NCBI GenBank assembly: GCA_946122785.1 | Contig: CAMGYJ010000002.1 | Coordinates: 68,659,703-68,723,702 of the forward strand | Length of the DNA: 64,000 nt | Direction of reading: 5' to 3' | Source of the DNA: Linum tenue | Taxonomy: Eukaryota > Streptophyta > Magnoliopsida > Malpighiales > Linaceae | Shown here: in pieces, positions 46,544 to 61,243 of the stretch | How the letters are laid out: each line of letters opens with the position of its first letter | How positions within the stretch are numbered: position 1 is the stretch's first letter | The notes under the pieces: generated by a model | Database searches by the model: none | The model's input: only the letters and a program-made list of their open reading frames with translations | Told to the model about the DNA's origin: nothing | Translations under genes and position numbers: made by a program

Positions 46544-47214
46544 CTTCATGATTATGCTTTGTGATAGATATTTTGTTTTTTTATAGTTTATTAATTAATT
46601 TGATTTTAACAATTAATTTAACTTGTGAATGTACATCTTAAATATATCATATTCAAATGTACATCTTAATTTGATTTTATAAACCCCAAATATTTGAGAA
46701 CAAGATGTGGATTATAGTGAAGATAGAGAAAAAGATACCAACGATTGTAGTTGAAGTGAATCATAAGTTTTTCCATTTTAGAATTGTAATTTTGTTGTAA
46801 GAAACAATTATTATATTATGAATGGTATAATCTATTTCATTATTCAGATTATTGTAATTAAAAATTGCAGTTATTATACAGTAATAAAAATATACTCCAA
46901 TGCATTATAAATATATTTTCACATGTTTATGATCAAACAAGTTGTCAGCTTTTTAATTTCTTGTTGTTCAACTATTTATTTATGTTGGTTCTGTAACCTT
47001 AATGAATCCTCTACAAGGTACCAACAACTAGCAACATCAAACTTGTTTATGATATATTCAAGCAAAATCTAGTCATTCATTTGTTTAACAATGTACATTC
47101 ATGTTTTATTCATTGCAATATGGTGATCGGTGAGTTTGTTTTAAATTAGTGTAATAACTCCCTAAAAAAAAAGTGTAATAACTAATTAAAAAAAAAACTC
47201 GATGCTGTGGACCG

Positions 47215-47465
47215 AACAACCCGCAACCCGACCTGTTGTAACCCGCAATCCGATCAACCCGAACCCGATTGATCCGCAACCCGATCAACCCGTAACCCGA
47301 CTAATCCGCAACCCGATCAACCCGAACCCGATCAACCCGCAACCCGATCAACCCGCAACCCGATCAACCCGCAACCCGATCAACCCGAACCCGCTTGACC
47401 CGCAACCCGTTTGACCCGCAACCCGATTAACCCGCGACCCGACTGAACCCGACCCGAACCCGCCC
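47215..47465. repeat. 16-bp tandem array, AACCCGATCAACCCGC type
   Basis: About fifteen degenerate units of the same length and general motif as the array at 43140-43360 and in the same strand orientation. The peptide-like frames across it are repeat artefacts. Confidence 0.85.
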
Positions 47466-47477
47466 GAACCCGCCCGA

Positions 47478-49218
47478 TTGACACCTATACATACCGAATG
47501 ATGTTGTTTGAGGAACGATATAGGATACATCGCCTTTTGCAACATGAACGTGTGGATGGATATTTGTTATGCTCTTTGTCTTTGACCACTTGCTCTCCGT
47601 TCTTTTTAATTTATTGCATTGTATTGCGACAGGGGAATTTTAGGGGTGATTTTCAAAGTTCCATGAAGGAAACATGACCTAATTAACCTCGTGGTTGAAT
47701 TGATCTCTTTGCGTGTGTTTTCCCATTTGCTTCACTAGCTATGCCGGCCAACACCTCTTCTTTCTTCGACGCCATTCTAGATCTCCCTTTCGCATCATTT
47801 TAGATATTGTTTTTTTTTTTAATTTGTCGACCATATCACAAGGAATATTTGGATTTCGAGAAATTCTTTTGAGTTAATCAACCATATATGCAAAGGAGTT
47901 TGTTCAGATGATTCACACCCAGTAGTTCAACAAACTAGTTACAGTAGATCGGATCTCGATTGTGAATTTTCCTCACATCAGCTGCTTGATTTCTGTAGGT
48001 CACGGGATATTGACACAATAGTCATGTCGTGGAGTGTCTCAACGGAGTCTGCTATTGGCGAGAAAGCATCACCATATGTCATTGAATTGATATGAGCGTG
48101 CACTTCTTTTTTTCATTCACGCGTCCTAAATAGATTTCTGGGTCACCTCTTTGTGAGAATATTATCCATACCAACTACAATATGATAGTTCATTTATGTT
48201 CGATAGATTGACAATTTTGCAAATGCATAGAAAGGAAAACATTTAAGAAGTTAGGAAGTGTATTTTTCTTGTAATTAGTGTGGCCTTAACATGGGCGCCA
48301 ATTGTTTAGAATGCCCATAGAAAACCATGGCTAACAATGCCTAGCTAGCTAGGACCATAACTTTGACTGGAGGGGATGCATTTCGTCTTGAAGGGTCTAA
48401 AAATAAAAGAGCTTGAGCCGATGTTTAATTCAGTAGAGAAAGTGAGAAGATGTTAAAAAGAAAAGTTATAAAAAAAAATTGGTGGAATTTTCAAAGGATT
48501 GGAGACAATATATATATATGAAAGATCTCATGCCTAGAATTTTCAAACGATTAGCTACTTGCCCAATTATAGCTAGCTATATTGGATCAATTGTGATTCT
48601 TGTAATGACATAAACCTCCAAACTTTTGGAATAGTGATTTGGATTACGAATGGATCTCATACTACACTAATGGAAGTTTTCTGTGATTTTACGTAATCTT
48701 GACTCCCACAGAATCTTTATTACATAATCTTGACTCCTGAAAAAGGAAATGAAGGAATCGCCAAAACTAATAATCAAATCTTTGGGAGATCCCTTCTGTG
48801 ATTACATAATCTTGACTCCTACAGGAGTCGTGTCTTTCGTGGCAAACTGGAAATGGCTTTGTACAAGGAAAGTTAATTCCTTCAAAATTGCAGTTCTTCC
48901 TGTGGCAGTGTTTGCATTGCATCTGTTTTTTAGTGGGAAAAATTATTTGCATTGAATTGAAATTAATGCACATTGACCTCTATGGATAATAATGTCTAAG
49001 ATATGGCTCACACATATTTAAATAAAATTTGAACGAGTGTGTTTGATTGAAGTTTTTCGGGAATGAGACTAAATTAAATTACTCATACTTCTATGTAGGT
49101 TCAGCAAGAGCTCCAAACTATGACTATGAGTCTATGACTACATTGACAGAGAAAAGATAAAAACTTGATGTAGGTTCAGCAAGAGCCCTCAAATTTATTT
49201 TCCTTGAAAATTAAAATT
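47478..49218. other. Intergenic DNA
   Basis: No gene recognised. The phrase ttacataatcttgactcc occurs three times between 48690 and 48820, suggesting a small local duplication. Confidence 0.4.
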
Positions 49219-49230
49219 ATCGGGAAAATT

Positions 49231-49994
49231 GTTTTTTTTTTTGTCATAGATAGTTCGTAATAGATAGAGGATAACAGTGCACGGGAAAATAAATAGCGGT
49301 AGTTAACCAAAAGGGTCGCTACCGATGCAAGGGCCTTTTGTGCCACACAATGGGCAGCCCTGTTAGTACTACGGGGAGCATAGACAAACGAAATAAATGT
49401 AAAAGAGGTCTTTAGCAGCCGCACTTCCTCTAGCACCGCTCCACCTCGATCATGGTTTGTATCATTCGCCAGCGCTCGGTTTATGACCAAGATATCCAAT
49501 GCATTCCCCGATCTTTATCCTGCCCCGCCCACCAGAAACGGGCCAATTGACTGTTGAGACGGCGACATGTAGTGGATGGGAGTCGGAACGAGAACATAGT
49601 GTAGACTGGGCCAGCGGATCCCACGGCCTTAATCACAACCTCCTTGGCAGCTAACGATAAGGCCTTGGAGCGCCAGCTTTGGATACGGGCAGCAAGGTTG
49701 TCCTCTACAAATTGGAAGGTCTGCACCTTAGATCGCTGAAGATGAGCCGGGAGACCAAGATACTTATCCAGTGGGCCTATAGAAGAAATGCCAAGTGTCG
49801 TTGCCAATGCAATCGACTCTTGAGTCCTCAAATTAGCACTGAAGCACACAGACGACTTTTGCAAGTTGATCCGCTGTCCACTCGCTTCCTCAAACAGGCG
49901 CAACAACTAAAGGAGATGCCCACATTCAGAACTGGTCGCCCTCAAGAACAGGTAGGTGTCATCGGCGAAGAACAGGTGAGAAAGTATAGGTGTC
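49231..49994 (-). mobile_element. 5'-truncated, internally deleted LINE copy
   Basis: The minus strand carries HLFFADDTYLFLRA (near 49970), then KYLGLPAHLQRSK and LARFWWAGQDKDRG of a reverse transcriptase. Near 49500 it jumps directly to the C-terminal part of the RNase H domain (RALANDTNHDRGGA ... NRAAHCVAQKA). An A-tail follows (T run 49231-49241 on plus). The direct repeat atcgggaaaat flanks it at 49219-49229 and 49995-50005. An in-frame stop occurs near 49910. It belongs to the same family as the intact LINE at 28.4-33.9 kb, but several hundred codons between RT and RNase H are missing. Non-functional. Confidence 0.85.
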
Positions 49995-50005
49995 ATCGGG
50001 AAAAT

Positions 50006-51309
50006 AGTTATCGCTAAAACATATCATTTGTAAGTTAAATAATTTAATTAAAAAATAAAAAAATAAAGTTAAGAAATTAAATTAATTTTGCAGTTGGACT
50101 ATAACTAATAACTCAAAATAAAAGTTAAAAGATGAGATAAATTGTTAAAGCAACAATTGTTAAAACTTCCACAAAAAATATGTAAAACCAATACACTAAT
50201 GGGGATTTAACCAATGACCAGGATGTATAACATTAGCCGCTCCACTAGGGCAAATCACTTCATTCTCAACAAAAAAGAAAAATGCAGATAAAACTCGTCA
50301 ACACAGGTAAAACTCGATCCCCTCCCAAAACTTTGCCATCAACAATTTCAACTCGCTTTGACCGGTTAAATTGCTTTCTTTTTTGGGGTGTGAGAATAGT
50401 AATAAAATAAAAATGAAAAAACAAAGAAGCACATAAAACCATAACGCAAGCATTTTACAAATAGCCCTTCAAACTTTCACGAAATAACAAAAATGGCACT
50501 CTTTTTCATGACTCTAAAAAATAGTGTTTTAAAACTTGTTCTTTCAAGGTTTTAATTTAATTTAAATATGTACACTTTGTAGCAACCTCTTTTCTTAAAC
50601 AAAAACTTCTTTTCTTGAAAATAAAAATGATAACTTCCTATAGACATGACAACGTTTGGTTTTGTGGAGAATGAACCAATCGAGAGCTAGCTATAAAGTA
50701 GCTAGCCCAGCAGGGTTAATGATCAATATTCTAGTACCATGCTTAAATATTTAGATCATCATAATCACATGCACCTCATGTCAAAACAACCTAGCCACGG
50801 TTTTGTGACAATTGAAATAATTGGCGATGGGAGGATTTAGAGACAGATTAAAGTGATCTCTACGCTAACAGCCCCACTTAATTAACTAATTAATTACATG
50901 TAGAGTTGGATACAATAATTTGATCCTAGCTAGCTAGCTAGCTAAGCGTTAAAAAGATATGATTAGGGGGAATTAAACTTGGGGCAGAGGAGGGCTGTGA
51001 AAAAGGTCAAAAATGTCGGAGTTGTGTCTCCCGGATGCCCGCAAGCTGCAACCAAAGTTGCAAACATTCTGAATCAAGCTGCGATTTCGACTTGGCCGCA
51101 TTTCATTCATTATCATTCATCTACAATGGAAGTTACTGTTGATCCATGCTATAGCTGCAAATTGGCAATAATGCCTATCTCATCCTCCAGCTAGACTTTG
51201 TTTATTGGCCATTCCTCGTCTTAGGTATTTTGGATAGAGAATGATGCTTGCCTCGAGATTTAAACATTTTAGTAAGAGAAAAAAAAAAAAGAGGAATTTA
51301 GCTAATTGG
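50006..51309. other. AT-rich intergenic DNA
   Basis: No gene recognised. Short frames at 50979-51194 have no known domain. Confidence 0.4.
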
Positions 51310-52710
51310 TATGCAAATTCGATCGGGGCAAACTGAGGTGGACAACACGCGGGAGAAAAAGGTTTGCGAGAATATGGCACCGGACATTCGTGAGTTTTTT
51401 TCCAAAAAGGAACACATGCAACGCTCGTGGTTTCGAGGTGCACGGGTTTCTACAAAATATTTTGTAATCCTGAATCATTGTCGTCCAGGGCAAGTCGATT
51501 TCTCCCCCTCTCTGCTCTACAACCACAGAACTAGCAAGAAACCTCATTGCAGAGCACCTCTTCAACCCCCCCTCCCCCTGCAGATTGGAATTCATCCATT
51601 CGACTTCCATCACTCCCAGACCTCCGAGGGATTTTAGTGATTTGCATGTATGCAAGTTTACCAAATGAAACTTATGATCATTGTTACGCCCAGACCAAAA
51701 TAAATCTCTATGAATTCTATCAATGTCCTAGAGACCATTGATTAATGATCAGTCTTGAACAAATAACAAAGTATATGTGTTGTGCTGAAATGACAGTCTC
51801 GTCGAGCGCCAAAGGACCGATATTTACCCCTCCAACCTTCCAAATTTACCTTGAGACCGGTGATTGCTTGTAAACAAACCATTGTTGCTAACACATTAAG
51901 AACTTCATCCTCATATGCATCACAAAAGAACAATGTATGGCCAACATACAACAAGTGAGTCACCTCACCACGCCTCTCCTCCTCGTTCATACAGAAGCTT
52001 GATATCTCACCAAAAAGTCTCATCTCGTCCAAGATGAACACAAGAATATATCCATGACTATAGAAAAAAGAGTAGCAAGAAAAGAATCTCCTTGCTTTAG
52101 CCCTCTTAGAAGGGGAAAAAACATGTGGCTTCGCCATTAACAAGCAAAGATAGCATAGGTGATGAGACACATCCCTTAATCCACTTGATCCAACTATTAG
52201 AAAACTCCAAAGACTTAATTAGATGCCAAAGATAAGACTATCCCAGTGAACATTATCGAATGATTTTTCGATATCTAACTTGATCACTAAACATGGTTTA
52301 CTACTCCTCTCCTCTTGTCAATAATTCCATTAGCTATTAAAGACCCTTCATGAAATTTGCTTGCTAAGAACATCAACACTTTGATTACTAGAGATGATCT
52401 TTGACATCACAATCCTCGGCATATCCTAAGAAACTTGGTCATGATAAACTTGTTAAAACCTCCCAACAAGGTTATCCTCAAGTCGCTAAGTTCTTCCACT
52501 GCATCCTGTTTCACGCAAACAAATGAAAAAATGTGCCACACATTGTGGAAGAATTTCCGTGCTATGAAATTCCTTCAAAGGGCTCCATGATATCATGTTT
52601 GATGATTCCCCAACAAGCCTTGTAAAAATTCAAAGTGAAACCATAAGGATCCGGAGTCTTATCTTCATCACAATCCTTGATAAACTCCCACGCTTCCAAC
52701 TCGAAGAAAG
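51310..52710 (-). pseudogene. Heavily decayed LINE reverse transcriptase
   Basis: On the minus strand, pieces of a LINE ORF2 follow in order. DPYGFTLNFYKACWGIIKHDI is near 52640-52575, then fragments of the finger domain with many stops. The catalytic box is degraded to THLLYVGHTLFFCDA near 51960-51910 (normally Y/F-ADD), followed by ITGLKVNLE. After a gap comes a thumb/connector piece, KSLGGLGVMEVEWMN, near 51630-51590. It is a different LINE lineage from the 28-kb element, closer to the group with LIFCDA after the active site. The missing aspartates and the stops rule out function. Confidence 0.75.
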
Positions 52711-53299
52711 ATCTTGTGCATAAAAGACCTCATAACAGGCGTGTGAAAGAAAGTGAAGACGATAGAGGCAAGGGTAGTAAGTGGTTCTTACCAGCTTACA
52801 AACAAGGAGAGGGAGGTGCAACTAACAAATGTACAAAGCGAATTTATGAAGTCTTTCAAGGACAAAGCAACTCTTGTCCGATATTTAACAGAAAATTAGG
52901 AAATCATGAAGTAAATCAATGAAAACCAGTCATATCCATTAATTTTGCTACGGGACCTGATCACCATACATAATATTAAGGAAAACATTACAAACCGAAA
53001 CGTTTATGTACATTGATCATATCATTTCATCAAATCTGAGATAATTAAATCTAATCATAACACTACCAAACTCAACAAAATTCCACTATATGAAAGACTA
53101 GATAAAATTAAAAAAAAAAGTCTAGCCAAGAGAGAAAGGATGAGGAGATACAAATTCACTTTCTTGTGAAATCTAACTTCCCATCAATCAAATATTCCCC
53201 CCCGCCATGCCCCATCTCCCCACACCCTTCTCTCTCTCTCTCTCAGTAGCTATCAGAAATTAAATTAAATTATTATATCTTCTATTCTATATACGTCAA
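52711..53299. other. 3' flank of the cytokinin dehydrogenase gene
   Basis: No other gene recognised; a short CT repeat lies at 53229-53244. Confidence 0.45.
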
Positions 53300-56233
<2,934 letters not shown>

Positions 56234-56245
56234 CTAAGGAGAGGG

Positions 56246-56254
56246 ATATATATA
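56246..56254 (-). promoter_or_regulatory. TATA box of the cytokinin dehydrogenase gene
   Basis: TATATATA in the minus sense within an otherwise GC/purine-mixed stretch, about 106 bp upstream of the ATG, a normal plant TATA position. Confidence 0.65.
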
Positions 56255-57845
56255 GAGGGAAAAGTTTGGGCAATATCGTATTAATGGAGTAATTTCGTAC
56301 AATATTATGATAGGTTGGATGGTATTTTAATAAAATATAAACTTAAAAAGGGGTTTAGAGAAGTTTTTTATATAATAATATTTTAAAGTTAGGATTTATG
56401 ATATAGTATTATATTGAGTGGACTTGAGTTTTGGGGTAAAGGGGATGTTAACCTATCATTCTAATACTTTGAAATGTTTGTTTACCATATGAGTCGCATT
56501 CTGTATTGTAATTCCAAACATTGAGAGGATTATAATCCATTTTAAATTGTACATAGCTCAGTCTCGGTCTCTCGGATGATACTCAAAGTTCCCAGAAAGG
56601 TATCTCATAAGCAGTGGTGGAGCTAGGTGGCTACAATTAATGCCTCGTCAACATTGAAATACAAGTAAAATAACTCGTAAAAGTTTGCGACAAAAATTTA
56701 ATAAGATAGAATAGTCCGATAAAATTTTAGAGTTTGTTCTCTAATTACTGTGATTCTAATCAGCTCGATATTCTGATTTTATATTCTTCTTCTGCCTATA
56801 GATTAGAGCATAATCGAAAATTGTAAATTGGGAGAGAGATTGAGAGAGGGAGGAAGAGGGAAATGATGTATGTTTGCATGGAAATGGAACATGATGAGAG
56901 GGGGAAATCTATTGGGAAATCTGTGGGGTGGTGGTGGCCTCATCATGACTTAACGTAGCCAAGTGACACAGACAGACGGCTGCCAGTGTTCACTGTTTGG
57001 AGTTTGGACCCCCCGCCGAATTTTCTTTATTTGCCTCTTTTCCCCCCTTTAACTTTCCCTTTTTGCTATTTTTTAATACCAAACACACTGAAGAAATCGG
57101 GGGAACAGATTCTTTTCTTTATTATTATTGAAATATACATCAACCTAACTTGTTTTCCTTTGATGCGATTTTTTTTTAATATCAAACGTTTTGATTTGGT
57201 GTCAGTGGCAGTGCACTTTGTTTTCTGATTTTTAGATTAGATTGGGTGTTTCTTTATTATTAAGAATTAATTAGTGCTTGCAGTTTCAATTGCAGAAGCA
57301 CTATTATATGACTAAGTCTTCATTTCAGCAATTGCAGAGTGGCATTGATGTTGTAGGCACATTGCAAATATGCAAAGAGTGGAAATGTTGCGATTTGCTT
57401 TGTAATGTCACATTACACCTACTACTACTACTATTATTATTATTATTATTATTGTTGTTGTTCATTCATAGAAATATGTTTCGTTATTTAGTTACTTCTT
57501 ATTTTATAGTGTATTATCATTCCAATAGGAAAAAGTGTTGTTTTGACTACTACTATATTATTGTGTTGTGTAATATCCATTAGATATTTTATTGTAAATT
57601 ATTGTTATTATCAATTAAATATTAGGATGAAAAATTTTAAATTATTAATTTTATCAAAATCTTGAAATGCGTAAGTTTTCTCTGCACAATTAGTTGATAG
57701 AGTAGTAAATTTTTCATGCAAATACTACATGGAATCACTTGAAACAGAGTGATAAGTGTTTAAATTGATATAGTCTTACTAATGTACCATGAACTTATTA
57801 TAAATGTTAGTCAACTTTTTTAATGACTAGTTGGAGAATTGCTTT
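56255..57845. other. Upstream region of CKX and AT-rich spacer
   Basis: No gene recognised. A cagtggtggagctagg phrase at about 56613 resembles hAT terminal sequences but has no partner. A TTA/TTG-rich microsatellite lies near 57420-57462. Confidence 0.4.
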
Positions 57846-58010
57846 TGCGGGTTAACCCACGACCCAACCGCACTCATCCGCCACCCACACCCAACCCGCC
57901 CCGCAGAAGAATGTGGGTGGATTGCGGGTCACAATTATTCCAACTCGCTAGTAAACGGGCGGGTCTATTTGAAACGAAAACCCATCCAACCCTCTCATTG
58001 CCCACCCCTA
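57846..58010. mobile_element. hAT terminal fragment
   Basis: A cccacc/gggtgg-rich segment ending ttgcccaccccta, the same right-end type as the complete elements at 1287 and 41518. No left end or target duplication is found, so only an end fragment is claimed. Confidence 0.55.
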
Positions 58011-58486
58011 TGTAAAAGTACTTTTTGTGATTTTAATATACGATTTCTATTTATGTTTTGAAAACAATTATACATATTATGTTGATAAATCAGCATAAAT
58101 CGATAATACTTCTGTTGGATCTCGATCAGATCACAGTGGCAGATCCAGGGGGTGGTCACCCCGGGTCACGGCAGAACCATACTCAGGGTCCGGAGCTAGT
58201 ATAGGCTTTATGAATTTTTTTGATTTTAGATATTTGACCCAATATTATTTTATAATAGGATTGTGTGTAACTACAAAAATAGTTCTGATGAACATGTTAA
58301 GATCACTACTCTAAATTTAGTCTAGAAATTCTAGCCTCAATGATTTTCGTCTAAGAAAATAAACAATGAAACCTAAAAGTCTAAAACGTAAAAGACTAAA
58401 AGAAATATGAGGTGTGTTCCCTTGAAAAATTACTAAAGCAGTCGGTGGAAATAGGGATGGACACACAATATAAATTGATTACGTGA

Positions 58487-58711
58487 TTGTTTTGTCTAGT
58501 GTTAATGTTGCCCATTTCAACGGCTACTACGAAGATAACCTTGTCAACAATGAAACATGTGAAAACGGATTTGCCCAACAAAATGAGCGTTGAATTTCTC
58601 ATCAATTGCTTAACTACTTTATTTGAAAGCGAGTATGCTATTGGTATTGATGTAGACTCCATTACTGATGAATTCTATAAATTAAAATACCATCGTGTAC
58701 AATTGACATTG
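58487..58711 (+). pseudogene. hAT transposase C-terminal (dimerisation) remnant
   Basis: The frame reads LPISTATTKITLSTMKHVKT, then LPNKMSVEFLINCLTTLFE and IDSITDEFYKLKYHRVQL-like residues. This is the layout of the TTF/ZMYM1-type hAT transposase C terminus (LPVSTAT-x-ERSFS-x2-K-x2-K-T...). Only about 75 codons remain. The catalytic domain is absent. Confidence 0.6.
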
Positions 58712-58974
58712 TAAAAAAAACTATTGTTATTTTTTTTACGGTATCTAATTTTCCAATGAAATGCGACCCAGTATTCTACTATGCAGTGGCATATCCAGGA
58801 TTTCGTCTATGGTGGGTCCATTTAGGAGAAAAATACACATGATAAAATAGTTTTTTAATTTCTAATAATTCTTGTCTTGATATAATATTTATTTAAAATC
58901 ATTTTGGTAAATTAAAATACATTAGTAGTCGAAACTATCAAGAATATCACTCTAGGTACCAAACAATTATTAAT

Positions 58975-59280
58975 AATTTAGTTAGTCGTTCTCTTTCGAG
59001 TGATGTTCTTTGTCAAGAACCATTTAGTATCAATGACTCAAGTTGTTGAGAGAAGTTCAATAATGAATCTTACACCAAACAATAATCCATGATATTTAGT
59101 TAGTTGTTCACTTTCCGAATGATGTTCTTTTTCAAGAACAGTTTAATATTAATAACTCGAGTTGTTGAGAGAAGTTCAATAATATATCTTATACCATTTA
59201 CTAGCATTCTCCCTCACGAGAAAGTCGGCTTAATTATATGGATTTGAAGTTTGCACAAATCTGAACACCATATGTTTAAG
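58975..59280 (-). mobile_element. Diverged TRIM-family relic with internal duplication
   Basis: Two imperfect tandem copies (about 58978-59097 and 59098-59205) share tagttagt.gttc, gatgttctttt.caagaac and gttgttgagagaagttcaataat. The following segment (ctccctcacgagaaagtc ... ttgaagtttgcac) parallels the internal part of the TRIM at 60749. The primer-binding motif is not clear. It is probably an older family member. Confidence 0.5.
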
Positions 59281-59449
59281 AAATCACGTCGACAAGCTTC
59301 GAACATGTACAAGACCTAATTTCCATCAGCTATTCTCAATTCGACGCCCCTAATTTTCTATATCAATTAACTATTGTAACTAATTTAACCATTTTCCTTC
59401 CGAACCAGGATTGGTTCGCCTCTGCTAGTATGTCCCTGATCCGTCGCTG

Positions 59450-60748
59450 CTATCCAACTATATATACCACTTACTTCCCTTGTTCAAGGATAGAAGCAGA
59501 TTTACAAACTTTAACCTAAGATTTGAAACCATATAGATACTATGTCCGAAACTATATAGGTAGGTAGGTAGCCCGGAATATTTAGTTAGTGAAAGTACAA
59601 TAAGGCACAGCTCTTTTCCCCCCTGTCATAAAGCGTACGATGTTATTGAGAATGATGGAACTGATCGATCAAACTCCATTTTCATCATAACGTGAGAGAG
59701 CCACGAATCTGATTTGCTCTCTCTCTCTGTAAATGGCGGATGGGTGTGAAAAATTTTGGCCAACTTATTTCGTCAAAGATATGGAAGGACAGTGGCTGGC
59801 AGCTGGGTGGGAGGATCGAATCCATGACTTGCTGCTGGCGTCATTTGACAATCGATCGTTCAGCTTTTTACGTGTTCCTTTCCCAAATCTTAAAACGTAT
59901 CGAGACAACAAAAACAACAACTGGTCCAGCTAAGCTAAAGCTTTTTTTTTTTTTTTTTTTACGTGTTCTTTTCAACATGGTTGCTGTACGTTACGTGTTT
60001 TCTTTTCTGTAAGATCGCCATGAACGATTGTTGTTGATAAGTAGTTTATACTGTTCTGGTTGGGTGGGGGTGGGGTCGTCCTTTTGTGATATGGTCGTCG
60101 TTTCAACGTTTAAACGATTCATCAGATTTCGATGAAAAGGAAAGAACAGAGTGTGAGAGAGAGAGAGAGAGAGGGAAGGAGAAGATTCATCATTTTGAAA
60201 GTTAGGACGAATCGTGGGGGTGGATCTTGCTGTCAGTATCAGTGGATCGAGTTTGGCATATAAACAAACAAAAAGGGGAAAATAGAGAAGCCACCAGTCA
60301 ATGGGTCAATGTTTGGTTTGTTTAATCTTTGTTCTTTGATTTCCCACTTAGCTTGTGTAGGTGTTTCCTCCTCTGTTTTCATGGCGGTAACCAGCTCATA
60401 CGTACCCCAAATTGGAAGGACCAGTGGTGTTGTACGAGTCAATGGTTAATCGTTGTGAAATTGTTGGTGATCAAGGGTTTATGATCTAGCGTTACAACTT
60501 GGCCTAAGTGCGATCTAGGGGGACTCAAACCTGAGTGACCCTTCTAAACCTAAACACAACCGCTTTATGCTTTTTGTTTAATTTGCTTTGACACTTCACT
60601 CAACTTTTCCCGCTAGATAATAGAAATTCACGGAGTAGGCAGTCATCTAGGCCTTGGGTTGACTTTTATCACTTGATCCCACTATAATGCATTTTCATTC
60701 TACGATTACACTTGGTCGTAGTTTGAAGTTGTGTTGTAGTGAGTCAGG
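59450..60748. other. Intergenic DNA
   Basis: No gene recognised. It has a T run at 59942-59960 and a GA repeat near 60157-60172. Short frames at 59733-60012 and 60239-60442 have no known domain. Confidence 0.4.
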
Positions 60749-60825
60749 TGTCATAAACCAGTTGATCCCAATAACTCGAGTTTTAGGGATAGGTTCAATC
60801 GTGGATCATATACCACACTCTAACA
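60749..60825 (-). repeat. TRIM 3' LTR
   Basis: 77-bp terminal repeat, about 85-90% identical by eye to the other LTR; starts TGTTAGAGTG and ends GACA in the minus sense. Confidence 0.8.
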
Positions 60826-60964
60826 CGCCCCCTCAAACGAAAGCCAACTCACGGGCTTGAAGTTTGCACATGCCCACCATACCTTGTGCTTTTAATAAAC
60901 GATTAAAATTGGGGGGTCGTGGAGATTCGAACATATGACCTTTCGGTTCTAGGCTCTGATACCA

Positions 60965-61039
60965 TTTCATAAACCAGTTGGTCCCAATAACTCGAGTTTT
61001 TGGGAGAGGTTCATTCGTAGATCATATACCACTCTAACA
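60965..61039 (-). repeat. TRIM 5' LTR
   Basis: About 75-bp terminal repeat followed immediately by the primer-binding site. It lacks the final CA dinucleotide seen in the partner LTR. Confidence 0.8.
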
Positions 61040-61243
61040 TAAGGAACCCTTGTCTCTGTTGACCCTCCTTCTTATTTATAAGCATGTGATGATAACCGTC
61101 ATACAAAATTGCTTGCTTGATAACTCCTAAAAAAGAACCGCTCTCTTCTTCCTCGAACGTGTCTTAAAAAGTGCGATGATTGTAGTTACTCCCTCAATCG
61201 CATAGTTACGTGATGTGCAAATGTAGTAGTATTACAATCGAAC

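Larger units (their letters stand above)
43087..47477. mobile_element. Candidate 4.4-kb non-autonomous hAT-like element
   Basis: The left end begins TAGGTGTCAA and the right end, read in inverse, also begins TAGGTGTCAATCGGG. Both ends are followed inward by arrays of a 16-bp CCCGCAACCCG-type unit. No 8-bp duplication matches across the outer flanks (ttgtagtg versus tacatacc), so it may instead be two unrelated fragments or an element with a rearranged end. A further end-like sequence (cgattggcacgaa) lies at 43369-43381, which could alternatively close a 0.3-kb element. The interior has tandem repeats and no transposase; frames at 44986-45332 are not recognised. Confidence 0.4.
58134..59449. 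mobile_element. Candidate decayed hAT element with transposase relic
   Basis: The left end cagtggcagatccaggg (58134) is matched in inverse by an end near 59449 (CAGCGACGGATCAGGGAC in the minus sense). The region contains a transposase remnant (58487-58711) and a second end-like phrase cagtggcatatccagg at 58784, which suggests nesting. Flanking 8-mers do not match, so boundaries are tentative. Confidence 0.35.
60749..61039 (-). mobile_element. Complete TRIM element (terminal-repeat retrotransposon in miniature)
   Basis: Read on the minus strand, a 74-77-bp LTR beginning TGTTAGAGTG and ending near TTTATGA(CA) occurs at 61039-60965 and again at 60825-60749. Directly inside the first LTR is the initiator-tRNA-Met primer-binding site TGGTATCAGAGCC (60964-60952). 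Directly before the second LTR is a purine tract (GAGGGGGCG). The flanks are tcagg and taagg, a 5-bp duplication with one mismatch. The whole element is 291 bp with no coding capacity, so it would be mobilised in trans by an autonomous LTR retrotransposon. Confidence 0.82.

Noticed and set aside
58126..59457. Firm boundaries for a hAT element here
   Set aside because: End-like sequences pair roughly, but the flanking 8-mers (tcagatca, ctatccaa) do not match, so only a tentative feature is given.
60749..61039. SINE or tRNA pseudogene reading of the ctctgatacca segment
   Set aside because: Only the 13-base primer-binding motif matches tRNA. The flanking direct repeats, purine tract and TSD fit a TRIM.
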